Shown here piece after piece: positions 6,644-15,649 of a stretch of DNA of 64,000 bases. The stretch spans positions 997,501-1,061,500 of the forward strand of contig NZ_CP071632.1 in the NCBI RefSeq assembly GCF_017357385.1, in the 5' to 3' direction. Numbering within the stretch: the first letter of the stretch is position 1; every line of letters begins with the position of its first letter. This stretch comes from Rhizobium sp. NZLR1 (GTDB lineage: Bacteria; Pseudomonadota; Alphaproteobacteria; Rhizobiales; Rhizobiaceae). The notes beneath the pieces were generated by a model. The model ran no database searches and was not told the DNA's origin. It saw only the letters and a program-made list of their open reading frames with translations. The translations under genes were made by a program, and so were the position numbers.

Positions 6644-7633
6644 ATGCCCGGTCGAAACGATCTATCACATCTCGCCGAGGCGAAGACAGCTGTTTCGCAA
6701 CGGTTTCTTTCGCCCGAGGCCGGCGTTGTCAGAGCGTTAGCAGTTCGGCGCGTCGTGTCGCCCACTCCAAATGTCAACCTCCAAGGCGTGGGTATCGGCT
6801 TCAAAATCGTGTCGGGTCGGACAACCTCTGAACCTGCCCTGAAATTTTATGTCCGGCGAAAACGGCCCAAGTCTGAGATCGGTACCGACGATCTTCTGCC
6901 CGAGCAGGTTGACGGGATTGCAACCGACGTGGAAGAAATTGGGTTCCTGCAGCCGCTGGCAAACCCCCGTGCGCATCGGCCAGCACAGCCCGGCTGCTCG
7001 ATGGGCTTTGCGGATCCCGATCCACTCAATTTGCTCGCCGGCACTTTCGGTGCGCTGGTGGAAGACAGTCAGGGGCGCTACGTGCTGTCCAACAATCACG
7101 TCCTTGCGGACCAAAATCGGCAGGCTTTCGGAACGGCCATATTTGAGCCTAGCCCATTCGATGGGGGCGATACGGAGAAGGATAAGATCGCCGAGCTGGA
7201 GGGTTATGTCCCGCTCGACGTATCTCAAGCAAACTACGTGGATGGCGCTATCGCCCGACTGCTTCAGCCGAACCTCGCAGTCGCTGATATTTTGGGAATT
7301 GGGCCCCCTGCCGGCGCCAAGTCGGCAGCTCTTAATACGATCGTAGAAAAGTTTGGGCGCACGTCCGGCTACACAAGGGGTTATATCGAAAGTATCAGCA
7401 CTGACCTTAAGGTGCCGTATGACATCGGTACGATCTTGTTCCACGATCAGATCGCTATCAGGTCGATCGACGCCCTTCCGTTTAGTGAGCAGGGAGATTC
7501 CGGTGCGCTCGTCCTTGAGCAGACGACGGGCATAGCCATTGGATTGCTGTTCGCGGGAAGTCCAACTGTTTCCTTTGCCAATCACATCTCTGATGTCCTC
7601 GATTCGTTCGGGGTCAACCTCGTGACGTCCTGA
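6644..7633 (+). CDS. Trypsin-like serine protease of the repeat-protein locus
   Basis: The 329-residue protein has a chymotrypsin-fold triad in order: His152 in LSNNHVLAD, Asp200 in YVDGAIARL, and Ser286 in EQGDSGAL. The N-terminal 110 residues form the strand-rich region (GVGIGFKI, LKFYVRRK, LPEQVDGI.TDV) usual for bacterial relatives of this peptidase type. There is no signal peptide or membrane segment, so it is predicted to be cytoplasmic. The start at 6644 has AAGGT about nine bases upstream. It follows the radical SAM and HExxH genes on the same strand and is the natural candidate for cutting the multi-core repeat protein into modified units, between motifs or after the linkers. That role is inferred from context only. 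Confidence 0.85.
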   Translation: MPGRNDLSHLAEAKTAVSQRFLSPEAGVVRALAVRRVVSPTPNVNLQGVGIGFKIVSGRTTSEPALKFYVRRKRPKSEIGTDDLLPEQVDGIATDVEEIGFLQPLANPRAHRPAQPGCSMGFADPDPLNLLAGTFGALVEDSQGRYVLSNNHVLADQNRQAFGTAIFEPSPFDGGDTEKDKIAELEGYVPLDVSQANYVDGAIARLLQPNLAVADILGIGPPAGAKSAALNTIVEKFGRTSGYTRGYIESISTDLKVPYDIGTILFHDQIAIRSIDALPFSEQGDSGALVLEQTTGIAIGLLFAGSPTVSFANHISDVLDSFGVNLVTS

Positions 7634-7952
7634 GCAAACGATCTTGGGACAGGATTTTTGAACCACCTGTTTTTAATTCAGCTCTCACTGAGAAACTGTG
7701 TACCCTGGCGGGCCGACGCAAGGTGGCCGGCGTGGGCCTCAAGCTCTTGAGATCGATATCGATGAAGACATCCAAATTGTCGGACGAAATGTCGTCGGTC
7801 GAAAACGTCAATCCCGTGAGAAGTGCTCCCTAGCTAAGTCTGAATGCCGCGCGATCTCATTGCCGTGGTTAACATTGGGGTAACGACCTCGCGATAAATG
7901 TAGCGAGCGCCGCCCTCCGCGGCTTTGTTTTTGCGTTTTCTGGAGTGCGGAC
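7634..7952. other. Right border gap of the accessory island
   Basis: About 320 bases lie between the protease and mipA-like genes. Apart from the weak hairpin I see no gene. The last roughly 80 bases must include the promoter of the next gene; CTGGAG at 7941-7946 is its ribosome binding site. No IS end or attachment-site duplicate could be recognised that would define the island's right edge. Confidence 0.5.
7649..7676 (+). terminator. Weak hairpin plus U-tract after the protease gene
   Basis: ACAGG at 7649-7653 pairs with CCTGT at 7666-7670, followed by TTTTAATT. The stem is short with a 12-base loop, so this is only a possible end of the operon. Confidence 0.35.
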
Positions 7953-8765
7953 GTGTCTCATCGGTCAGTCGTATCGATCTCTTTGGCTATTGGCCTTTTT
8001 TCCTTTGGTTCGGCGGCGGCGCAGGAAAGCGGCCAGCATTTCTGGTCCGGCGACTGGTATCTGAGCGTCGGTGTCGCAGGCTTCTCCGCCCCGAAATTCG
8101 AGGGCTCGTCGCATAATGAATTCAAGTTCAGCCCGCTGATCTCGGTCGGCCGCCAAGGCGCCGGCCCGCGTTTTTCCTCGCGCAACGACAATCCGTCCTT
8201 CGCCCTCATCGACAAGGGCGCCTTCCGCGCTGGTATCGTCGGCAGGTTCGTGCCGTCGCGCGATGACGGCGACGGCCATGAGCTGAAGGGCTTGAAGAAG
8301 GTCAAGTGGGGTGCCGAAGCCGGTGGTTTCGTCGAAGTCTATCCGACCGATTTCTTGCGCGCCCGTGCCGAAGTCCGTCAGGGCATCCGCTCATACGACG
8401 GCGTCGTCGCCGATCTCGCGGTCGATGCCTTCACCGATATCGCGCCCGACCTGCAGCTGTCAGGCGGCCCGCGCGCGACATTTGCGACAAGCGGCTATTA
8501 CGACGCCTATTACGGCGTCAGCGCCAAGCACGCCGCCGCAAGCGGCCTTGATCCCTACAAGCCATCGTCGGGCATCCAGTCCTATGGCGCGGGTGCCGCC
8601 CTGACCTGGAAGGCGACCGAAAACCTCTCGGCAAGCTCCTTCCTCGAATATAAGCGGCTGGCAGGTCCCGCCGCCGACAGCAGCCTGGTGCGAGACCGCG
8701 GTTCGAAGAACCAGGTCCTGATCGGCGTCTCGGCGACCTACAAGTTCAATTTCTCCCTGCAGTGA
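7953..8765 (+). CDS. MipA/OmpV family outer membrane protein
   Basis: A GTG start with GGAG seven bases upstream opens a 270-residue protein with a signal peptide (about residues 1-23, ending GSAAA). The mature part has alternating strand patterns, starting with WYLSVGVAG.SAPKFEG, and ends in an aromatic-poor beta strand (YKFNFSLQ), as in MipA/OmpV beta-barrel proteins. Family members are outer membrane scaffolds or pores; MipA itself was named for binding a murein transglycosylase, but the function in rhizobia is not established. A palindromic repeat begins eight bases after its stop. Confidence 0.85.
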   Translation: MSHRSVVSISLAIGLFSFGSAAAQESGQHFWSGDWYLSVGVAGFSAPKFEGSSHNEFKFSPLISVGRQGAGPRFSSRNDNPSFALIDKGAFRAGIVGRFVPSRDDGDGHELKGLKKVKWGAEAGGFVEVYPTDFLRARAEVRQGIRSYDGVVADLAVDAFTDIAPDLQLSGGPRATFATSGYYDAYYGVSAKHAAASGLDPYKPSSGIQSYGAGAALTWKATENLSASSFLEYKRLAGPAADSSLVRDRGSKNQVLIGVSATYKFNFSLQ

Positions 8766-8882
8766 TCCAATGCATGTCGCCCGGAAGTGTGTAGCGGTTC
8801 CGGGATAACGACATCCATTAAACATCCAACGCATGTCGCCCGGAAGTGTGCAGCGGTTCCGGGATAACGACATGCATGAGAC
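8765..8882 (+). repeat. Tandem pair of the 40-bp palindromic repeat
   Basis: Two copies of an approximately 59-bp unit lie head to tail. Each contains ATGTCGCCCGGAA, a short loop region and TTCCGGGATAACGACAT; cores at 8774-8814 and 8833-8873. CCCGGAA pairs with TTCCGGG to form a stem. The copies differ at three or so positions. Further copies are at 19012 and, inverted, at 40113. The second copy supplies upstream in-frame ATGs for ubiA that are probably not used. Confidence 0.9.
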
Positions 8883-8931
8883 AAAGAGATCGCTTCTTGA
8901 CCGGATCGCCGGCCGGTCGCTAGATGGCGGC

Positions 8932-9891
8932 ATGCAAGATACCGGCGACTTCAACGATCGCGTTTCCGACGCACCTTCCGACAACTGGGTCTATCGGATC
9001 CTGCCGCAGTGGCTCTGGCCTTATGCCCAGCTTGCGCGGTGGGATCGCCCGATCGGCTGGCAGTTGTTGATGTGGCCGTGTTTCTGGTCGGCAACCCTTG
9101 CCGCCAATGCGGCGATCGGCGAGGGCCTCTATTCCGGCAGTCTGCTGGTGTCTCACCTTTTGCTCTATTTCATCGGCGCGGTCGCCATGCGCGGCGCCGG
9201 CTGCACCTATAACGATCTCGTCGATCACGAAATCGACATGGAAGTGGCGCGCACCCGTTCGCGTCCGCTCCCCTCGGGCCGCGTTACGCGCGCCCACGCG
9301 AAGATCTTCATCGGCCTGCAGGCGCTGGTCGGCCTCGTCGTGCTCTTGCAGTTCAACTGGCTGACCGTTTTCCTCGGCGTGCTTTCGCTCGGGATCGTAG
9401 CGTTTTATCCCTTCGCCAAACGGTTTACCGACTGGCCGCAATTCTATCTGGGGCTTGCCTTCTCCTGGGGCGCGCTGATGGGCTGGGCCGGCATTTTGGG
9501 CGGCCTCTCCTTTGCCGCCATCCTGCTCTACGCCGCCTCCGTCGCCTGGACGATCGGTTACGACACGATTTACGCCCATCAGGACAAGGAGGACGACGAA
9601 CTGATCGGCGTCCGCTCCACCGCGCGGCTGTTCGGCGACAGGACGAGGCAATGGCTGATCGGCCTTTATGGACTGACGCTGGCGCTGATGTTTATCGCTT
9701 TCGTTCTTGCCGGCGCCAATATCATCGCGTTCCTGGCGCTGCTCGGGGCCGCCGGCATGTTCGCCTGGCAGATCGTCCGGCTCGATATCGATGATGCCGG
9801 CCAATGCCTGGCGCTCTTCAAGTCGAACAATCGCGTCGGCCTGATCATCTTTTTCGGCTTGTTCATCTCGCTGCTCTTCGCCATTCCCTGA
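8932..9891 (+). CDS. ubiA: 4-hydroxybenzoate polyprenyltransferase
   Basis: UbiA attaches the polyprenyl tail to 4-hydroxybenzoate in ubiquinone synthesis at the inner membrane. The protein shows the two Asp-rich prenyl-diphosphate sites, NDLVD at about residues 94-98 with RTRSRPLPSG after it, and YAHQDKEDD at about 215-222, separated by multiple hydrophobic helices. I start at the ATG at 8932, giving 319 residues, because the in-frame ATGs at 8833 and 8872 fall inside a dispersed repeat; no start has a strong ribosome site. A perfect 10-bp terminator stem follows the gene. No other ubi gene is adjacent. Confidence 0.92.
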   Translation: MQDTGDFNDRVSDAPSDNWVYRILPQWLWPYAQLARWDRPIGWQLLMWPCFWSATLAANAAIGEGLYSGSLLVSHLLLYFIGAVAMRGAGCTYNDLVDHEIDMEVARTRSRPLPSGRVTRAHAKIFIGLQALVGLVVLLQFNWLTVFLGVLSLGIVAFYPFAKRFTDWPQFYLGLAFSWGALMGWAGILGGLSFAAILLYAASVAWTIGYDTIYAHQDKEDDELIGVRSTARLFGDRTRQWLIGLYGLTLALMFIAFVLAGANIIAFLALLGAAGMFAWQIVRLDIDDAGQCLALFKSNNRVGLIIFFGLFISLLFAIP

Positions 9892-9925
9892 ATGGGGCGA
9901 TGACTTCAGCGATGCATGAAACGAT

Positions 9926-9949
9926 AAACCCGGCGCGGGCGCCGGGTTT
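9926..9949. terminator. Bidirectional rho-independent terminator
   Basis: AAACCCGGCG pairs perfectly with CGCCGGGTTT around a CGGG loop, with A and T tracts on both sides. It sits between the convergent ubiA gene and the DUF6101-like gene and can serve both strands. Confidence 0.88.
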
Positions 9950-9984
9950 CAAAATGCTTGCCAAACGGAGTGTCGCTATTTCGC

Positions 9985-10551
9985 TCAATTGCGGGCGATG
10001 ATTTCCTTGCCCTCGATCTTCATGGCGACACCCAGCCGACCGGTGGTGCGGCGCACGAGGAAGCGCGGGCGCCGGTTGGCGAAGTAGGAATGACTGCGGC
10101 GCGGCTTGAGATCGCTGGTGCGCAAGGCACCAATATGGTCTTCGAGCGGACGGGCGACGCCGTCGGCCTCGACCATCAGCATCGGAATGCGGAAGGCTTC
10201 CGACCAGCTGCGCCAGTCGGCGGCGATATCGCTGAGGTCATGGGCGACGAGCAGCGGAATGCAGAGCTCCGGATCGGCGTGGTGAAGCTCGAGAGTGACG
10301 GTGACTTCGCCGTCGCCATGGTCGATGGCGCGGGCAGCGACGCCCTTGAAGACGCGCTTCGGCAGGGCAATCGAGAGCGGCAGGCCGCTGGAAGGGAGGA
10401 CCTTGCGCAGCACAGCGCCGCGTTCGTCTATGGTAATGTTGACGTCATCCGAACAATCATGGATGGCGTAGCTGACCTGCTGGGGAAAGCGGGCCGGATC
10501 GAGGCGTAACGTCGTGCCAGCCCAGGCGGGCTTCATTGCGGGATTGTTCAT
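9985..10551 (-). CDS. DUF6101-like conserved rhizobial protein
   Basis: This 188-residue protein has no signal peptide, membrane helix or known catalytic motif. It looks like the rhizobial DUF6101 family, with an N-terminal LRLDPARFP segment, a predicted strand-rich middle and a basic C-terminus (RRPRFLVRR). It is convergent with ubiA and divergent from the large DUF1217 gene. The function is unknown; the domain assignment is from memory of the family and should be treated as likely, while the reading frame is well supported by codon bias against the overlapping plus-strand frame. Confidence 0.75.
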   Translation of the reverse strand: MNNPAMKPAWAGTTLRLDPARFPQQVSYAIHDCSDDVNITIDERGAVLRKVLPSSGLPLSIALPKRVFKGVAARAIDHGDGEVTVTLELHHADPELCIPLLVAHDLSDIAADWRSWSEAFRIPMLMVEADGVARPLEDHIGALRTSDLKPRRSHSYFANRRPRFLVRRTTGRLGVAMKIEGKEIIARN

Positions 10552-10757
10552 GTCATTCTACCCTTGTCTTACCTGAGAGCCGATTTCCGGTCTTCTCCTT
10601 GGGACTTTTCGTCCTCTATGGCCGACAATAGGGGCCTGCCGTTCCGTACAGCTTAAAAATTGCGGTTAAGAAAACTTTGCCTCCTATGATGGTTATCAAA
10701 ACCGAATCCGGCAGGGTTTCCGGAAGGTGAACGGTGTGGTGTGCTGAAATGATGCAT

Positions 10758-10775
10758 CCTGAGGTAAGCCTCAGG
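10758..10775. promoter_or_regulatory. Perfect 7-bp inverted repeat upstream of the DUF1217 gene
   Basis: CCTGAGG and CCTCAGG flank TAAG, about 75 bases before the chosen start at 10849. AGGTAAGC is also directly repeated here. It could be an operator or an mRNA leader hairpin. Confidence 0.4.
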
Positions 10776-10848
10776 TAAGCTTTCCGTGGCAAAATATGCT
10801 TACCAGCAGTTCGTTCTTTTAGAGAGTTTGCCGAAAAGGGCGCTTTTA

Positions 10849-13800
10849 ATGATCACGGCTTCCCTCGCTTACACGATCCTGTCGAAGGATATGACGTCGA
10901 GCCTCAACAAGGTTGCGTCGCAGGCGACGGTCAAAAAGGACGCTCAGTACTACGCCGACCATATCAACAAGGTCACATCGGTCGACGACTTTCTCGGTGA
11001 TTACAAGCTCTACAGCTATGCGATGAAGGCCTATGGTCTGGAGGATATGACCTACGCTAAGGCCTTCATGAAGAAGGTGCTCGAAAGCGATCTCACCGAC
11101 GCCAACAGCTACGCCAACAAGCTTTCTGATACGCGTTATCGCGAATTTGCCTCCGCCTTCAATTTCAATGCGCCTGCCAAGGATGTGCAGACGGACGCGC
11201 AGGAGGACGATCTCATCGGCCTCTACAAGCAGTCCTTCGTCGATGCCGACAAGGCGGCGAGCACCGAGAGCACCTATTACAGCAACAATATCGATAGCGT
11301 GCAGACCGTCGACGATCTGGTCAACAACACCCGGCTGCGCACCTATGTACTGACGACTTTCAAAATCGATCCCACCTATGCGTCGAAGGATTTTCTGCGC
11401 CAGGTGCTGACGAGCGATCTCAGCGACCCCACGAGCGTCGTCAACACGCAAGGTGGCGACAAGTACAAGGCGCTTGCCGCCCAGTTCAGCTTCAACGCCG
11501 ACGGTACAGTCACCGGCACGGCGCAGACGGCGGCGCAGAAGGCGTCGGTCGTCGAGACCTACACGCTGAATTCCCAATCGGTGATCATCGACAATTCGGT
11601 CGGCTCCGACGTCTACTATGTCGGCAAGACGGCGGCTGACTACAACAAGGCCTATTATACCGCCAAGATCGGCACGATCACCAATGTCGACGATCTGGTC
11701 GCCGACAAACGCCTGACCTCCTACATCACGACGGCCTACAGCATGGGCGCCGACTTTACCGCGGCAGCGTTGCGCACGGTGCTGACCGACCCCGGTTATG
11801 CCCAGCTGATGGGCTTTACCAATGTCTACAACGCCTTCAACTTCAAGGCGGACGGGTCGACCTTGAGCACGGCGCGCGTCCAGACGGTTGATCAGGCGAA
11901 CAAGCTGTCATCGGCAGCGTCGAGCACCGCCAACTATTATAATGTGACCTCGCAATCGAGCGGCATCACCAATGTCGACGACCTGCTCGCCGACAATGTG
12001 CTGGCGCGTTCCATCAAGGATGCCTATGGGCTTGGCACCAATTTCAGCAATGCCGACCTGAAGAATATCCTGACGGATTCGGCCTATGCCGCGGCCCAGG
12101 GCCATGCCGGTCTCAATGCCGACTTCAATTTCCAGGCGGATGGTTCGATCAATGGTTCGGTGATCCAGACCGCGGCGCAGCGGAAATCGACGACCGACAA
12201 GTTGGCGGCGAACGCAGCGCATTTCAACAGCATGATCGGCAATGTCACCAATGTCGATGACATCATGTCCGATACTGTCGCAGTCAGCTATCTCAGAAAC
12301 AGCATGCAGATCGCCGACAGCGTCTCCGATGCGACGTTGAGGACGTTCCTCGTCGACCCTGCGGCTGCCAGCACCCAGGGTTACAGCGACGTTAACGACC
12401 TCTTCAATTTCAAGGCCGACGGTTCGGTCGCGACGCTTTACGCCTCGCAGAGCGCAACCCAAAGCGCCAGCACTGCCAGCAAGGCCAATGATGCGGCCGT
12501 CTATTACCAGGCGACCATCGCCGGCATCTCAAACGTCGATCAGTTGCTGTCGGATCAGAAGCTGAACAATTTCGTGCGCAACGCCTTCGGCATCCCCTCC
12601 ACCGTCACCGACGTCGCTCTTCGCAATATTCTGACCGATCAGAGCGGCACCGGCACCTATGCCGATGTTGCCGCCGCCTTCAACTTCAAGGCGGATGGCA
12701 CGCTCGAGGACGGCATGCAGGCGCAGACGGCGGCACAGATTACCAACACGAAAATTGCCGCCGGAGCCCGCACCGACGATTATTCCGCCCGGATGGCGAC
12801 AATCGGTAATGTCGACGATCTCATCGCCGATGACGCCATCACCAATTTCCTGAAGAGCACCTACAATCTGCCATCGGCTACCTCGAACGCTGATCTGAAG
12901 AGCATTTTGACCGATGCGACTGCGGCAGCCGCAGCCGGCCACGCCGATCTCAATGCCGACTTCAACTTCGCCGCCGACGGATCGCTCCCGGTCGTCAGCT
13001 CGGTCCAGACGGCCGATCAGGCGCAAACCACCAATGACAATTATATGGCTCGCTATGACGACGAGCGCGACGAGGCGATCGACGAAGTCACCTCCAATTA
13101 CACGAGCATGATGGCCGATAGCACCAGCCTGCTCGATTTCTCCGAGATCAAGAGCGTCAACGATTTCCTGCGCAGCAATTCCTCGGCCGATTTCAAGAAA
13201 AGCAACGACAAGCTGCCGGATCCCTACCATGTGGCGCTGCAGGCTTTCGGTCTGACCGACCAGGAGGTGCCGCGCTCGATGATGCGCAAGATCCTGACGA
13301 GCGATGCATACGACCCGAAAGGCTATATCGCCTCGCTGAAGGACGAACGCATCACCAACCTTGCCCGCGCCTTCAACTTCGGCCCCGACGGCAAGGCGGC
13401 GTCACCCTTCCAGGCGCTTCCCGATGCGACGTTGGCCAAATACGCCACCGATTATAAGGCGCATGTCACCATGCTGTTGAAGGCCGGCCCGTTAAAGGAC
13501 AAGGCATCGAAGGACGCGACGACCGAGGTGGATTACTTCGCCAAGGGCATGGCGAAGGTGAAGTCGCTCGACGATTTCCTCGACGACAGCCGCCTGACGA
13601 ATCTGGTGCTGAAAGCCAACAACCTCGACCCGAAGGATTACGACAAGGCGACACTGAAGAAGATCTTCACCTCCGATCCCGACGACAAGAAGAGTTATCT
13701 GAACACCAAGGCCGATGCGCGCTTCAAGGATATCGTCGCCGCTTTCAACTTCGACAAGGACGGCAATCTCACCCGCGCCAAGGTAGGCACTATCCAGAAC

Positions 13801-14184
13801 AAGGCTGCCGAAGACCACACCCAGAAGCTTTTCGTCCAGCAGACGATGGAAGCCCAGCAGGGCGAAAGCAATGACGGCGTCCGCCTGGCGCTCTATTTCA
13901 GCCGCAAGGCCCCGAACATCACCTCGATCTATTCGATCCTCGGCGACAAGGCGCTCTATCAGGTGATCACCACCGCCTACAGCTTGCCTTCGCAGATCTC
14001 GGGCATGGATGTCGCCAAGCAGGCCGACCTCATCAACCGCTTCGTCAAGCTCGAGGATCTCCAGGATCCGAAGAAGGTCGACAAGCTGCTGCGGCGCTTC
14101 ACCGCCATGTACGACGTCAAGAACAGCACGCAGCAGTCGCCGGCGCTGCAGATCCTGACCGGCGGCGGCACGCAGCAATCCTGA
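10849..14184 (+). CDS. Giant DUF1217 repeat protein
   Basis: The product is about 1,111 residues. It is made of roughly ten divergent repeats of 95-130 residues, each reading YY...I..V.(N/S)VDDL, a variable helix pair, L..(I/V)LTD, and ending (A/S)FNF.ADG. This is the DUF1217 unit, known in rhizobia both near flagellar genes and in stand-alone proteins. I start at the ATG at 10849 because family members begin just before the (L/A)Y....KDM segment; a GTG at 10786 would add 21 residues. There is no signal peptide or membrane segment. The last two units diverge, and the tail is Gln/Ser/Gly-rich, which can suit type I secretion or surface assembly, though that is speculative. No flagellar genes are in the window. 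Confidence 0.85.
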   Translation: MITASLAYTILSKDMTSSLNKVASQATVKKDAQYYADHINKVTSVDDFLGDYKLYSYAMKAYGLEDMTYAKAFMKKVLESDLTDANSYANKLSDTRYREFASAFNFNAPAKDVQTDAQEDDLIGLYKQSFVDADKAASTESTYYSNNIDSVQTVDDLVNNTRLRTYVLTTFKIDPTYASKDFLRQVLTSDLSDPTSVVNTQGGDKYKALAAQFSFNADGTVTGTAQTAAQKASVVETYTLNSQSVIIDNSVGSDVYYVGKTAADYNKAYYTAKIGTITNVDDLVADKRLTSYITTAYSMGADFTAAALRTVLTDPGYAQLMGFTNVYNAFNFKADGSTLSTARVQTVDQANKLSSAASSTANYYNVTSQSSGITNVDDLLADNVLARSIKDAYGLGTNFSNADLKNILTDSAYAAAQGHAGLNADFNFQADGSINGSVIQTAAQRKSTTDKLAANAAHFNSMIGNVTNVDDIMSDTVAVSYLRNSMQIADSVSDATLRTFLVDPAAASTQGYSDVNDLFNFKADGSVATLYASQSATQSASTASKANDAAVYYQATIAGISNVDQLLSDQKLNNFVRNAFGIPSTVTDVALRNILTDQSGTGTYADVAAAFNFKADGTLEDGMQAQTAAQITNTKIAAGARTDDYSARMATIGNVDDLIADDAITNFLKSTYNLPSATSNADLKSILTDATAAAAAGHADLNADFNFAADGSLPVVSSVQTADQAQTTNDNYMARYDDERDEAIDEVTSNYTSMMADSTSLLDFSEIKSVNDFLRSNSSADFKKSNDKLPDPYHVALQAFGLTDQEVPRSMMRKILTSDAYDPKGYIASLKDERITNLARAFNFGPDGKAASPFQALPDATLAKYATDYKAHVTMLLKAGPLKDKASKDATTEVDYFAKGMAKVKSLDDFLDDSRLTNLVLKANNLDPKDYDKATLKKIFTSDPDDKKSYLNTKADARFKDIVAAFNFDKDGNLTRAKVGTIQNKAAEDHTQKLFVQQTMEAQQGESNDGVRLALYFSRKAPNITSIYSILGDKALYQVITTAYSLPSQISGMDVAKQADLINRFVKLEDLQDPKKVDKLLRRFTAMYDVKNSTQQSPALQILTGGGTQQS

Positions 14185-14193
14185 CCGTCGGTC

Positions 14194-15630
14194 TCACACG
14201 TCGAGACTGACGACCTTTCCAGGGTTCATGATGTTGGCGGGGTCGAAGGCGCGTTTGATGCGGCGCATCAGCTCGATTTCGATTGCCGGGCGGATGGCAG
14301 CCAGTTCGTCGCGCTTCAGCTGTCCGATGCCGTGCTCGGCCGAGATCGAGCCGCCGTGAGCAATTACCAGCCCATGAACGATGTGGTTCATCTCGTGCCA
14401 GCGGGCGATGAAGGCGTCCTTGTCGGCACCGACCGGCTGGGAAATATTGTAATGGATATTGCCGTCGCCCATATGGCCGAAAGCGCAGATGCGGGCTCCG
14501 GGCATTGCCGCCATCACCGCTTCTTCGGCCTCGGCCATGAAATGCGGAACCTTCGACACCGGCACGGAAACATCGTGCTTGATCGACCCGCCTTCCGGCT
14601 TCTGGGCATCCGACATGCTTTCGCGCATGTGCCAGATGGCCTTCTGCTGGGCGACCGATGAAGCGATCGCCGCATCGAGCACAAGCCCGGCCTCGAAGCC
14701 TTGTTCCAGGACGCCGTTCATCATCCGCTCCGCCGTCTCGGCCGAGTCCGACGTGGAGATGTCGATCAGCACATACCAGGGATAGGGCGCTTCCAGCGGA
14801 TCGCGCACGCCGTCGATGTGGCGCGTGGTGATGTTGACGCCGAAACGCGGCATCAGCTCGAAACCGGTGAGCGAGGCGCCGCAGAGGCTGGAGGCGAGAT
14901 CGAACAGACCAAGCGCATCCTCCACCGAATTCAGACCGGCGAATGCCACCTGATGGCCGAGCGGCTGGGGAAACAGCTTCAGCACCGCGCCGGTGATGAT
15001 GCCGAGCGTGCCTTCGGCGCCGATGAAAAGGTCGCGCAGGTCGTAGCCGGTATTGTCCTTCTTCAGGCGGCGTAAGCCGTCCCAGATCTCGCCGGTCGGC
15101 AGCACCACTTCGAGGCCGAGGCAGAGCTGGCGCATATTGCCGTAGGCAAGCACGGCCGTGCCGCCGGCATTGGTGGAAAGATTGCCGCCGATGCGGCAGG
15201 AGCCCTCCGAGCCGAGCGACAGCGGAAACAGCCGCCCATGCGCCTCGGCCGCCTGCTGCACTTCGGCCAGGATGGCGCCGCCGTCGGCCACCAGCACGTT
15301 CGCCACCGGATCGATATCGCGGATCTTGTTCATGCGTTCGAGCGACAGGATGATATCGGACTTGCCCTCACGCGGCGTCTGGCCGCCGACCAGGCCGGTA
15401 TTGCCGGTCTGTGGCACGATCGCCGCTCCGGTCTCCGTCGCAAGTTTCATGATTGCCGAGACTTCTTCGACAGAGCCGGGCTTCAGGAGGAGAGGGGAGG
15501 AACCGTGATAGAGCCCGCGGTTCTCGATCAGATGCGGCGCCAGATCGGCCTCGCTGGCAAGCGCGTATTTGTCGCCGACGATGGCGGCGAAGCGGTCGAG
15601 AAGTTCGGCGGAAATGCTGGGGCTGCTCAT
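14194..15630 (-). CDS. FAD-binding oxidoreductase, GlcD / D-2-hydroxyacid dehydrogenase type
   Basis: The 478-residue protein has an N-terminal PCMH-type FAD-binding domain (PQTGNTGLVGGQTP for the pyrophosphate loop, then GSEGSCRIGGNLSTNAGG) and a C-terminal FAD-linked oxidase domain with FGHMGDGNIHYN and SAEHGIG. These are hallmarks of the glycolate oxidase GlcD, D-lactate and D-2-hydroxyglutarate dehydrogenase group. The length and absence of glcE/glcF neighbours favour a single-subunit D-2-hydroxyacid dehydrogenase, perhaps recycling D-2-hydroxyglutarate from the serine pathway. The exact substrate cannot be read. It lies 19 bases upstream of the tsaC-type gene's stop, so the two minus-strand genes may be cotranscribed, with tsaC first. 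Confidence 0.88.
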   Translation of the reverse strand: MSSPSISAELLDRFAAIVGDKYALASEADLAPHLIENRGLYHGSSPLLLKPGSVEEVSAIMKLATETGAAIVPQTGNTGLVGGQTPREGKSDIILSLERMNKIRDIDPVANVLVADGGAILAEVQQAAEAHGRLFPLSLGSEGSCRIGGNLSTNAGGTAVLAYGNMRQLCLGLEVVLPTGEIWDGLRRLKKDNTGYDLRDLFIGAEGTLGIITGAVLKLFPQPLGHQVAFAGLNSVEDALGLFDLASSLCGASLTGFELMPRFGVNITTRHIDGVRDPLEAPYPWYVLIDISTSDSAETAERMMNGVLEQGFEAGLVLDAAIASSVAQQKAIWHMRESMSDAQKPEGGSIKHDVSVPVSKVPHFMAEAEEAVMAAMPGARICAFGHMGDGNIHYNISQPVGADKDAFIARWHEMNHIVHGLVIAHGGSISAEHGIGQLKRDELAAIRPAIEIELMRRIKRAFDPANIMNPGKVVSLDV

Positions 15631-15649
15631 CGGGTTCGATCCTCCGTCA

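Noticed and set aside
7721..7832. Possible degenerate peptidase fragment in the right border gap
   Set aside because: A short GVGLKL-like stretch is too weak to call a gene remnant.
9958..10509. Plus-strand frame of 183 residues opposite the DUF6101-like gene
   Set aside because: The minus-strand protein matches a rhizobial family and has a proper start; this one is its mirror.
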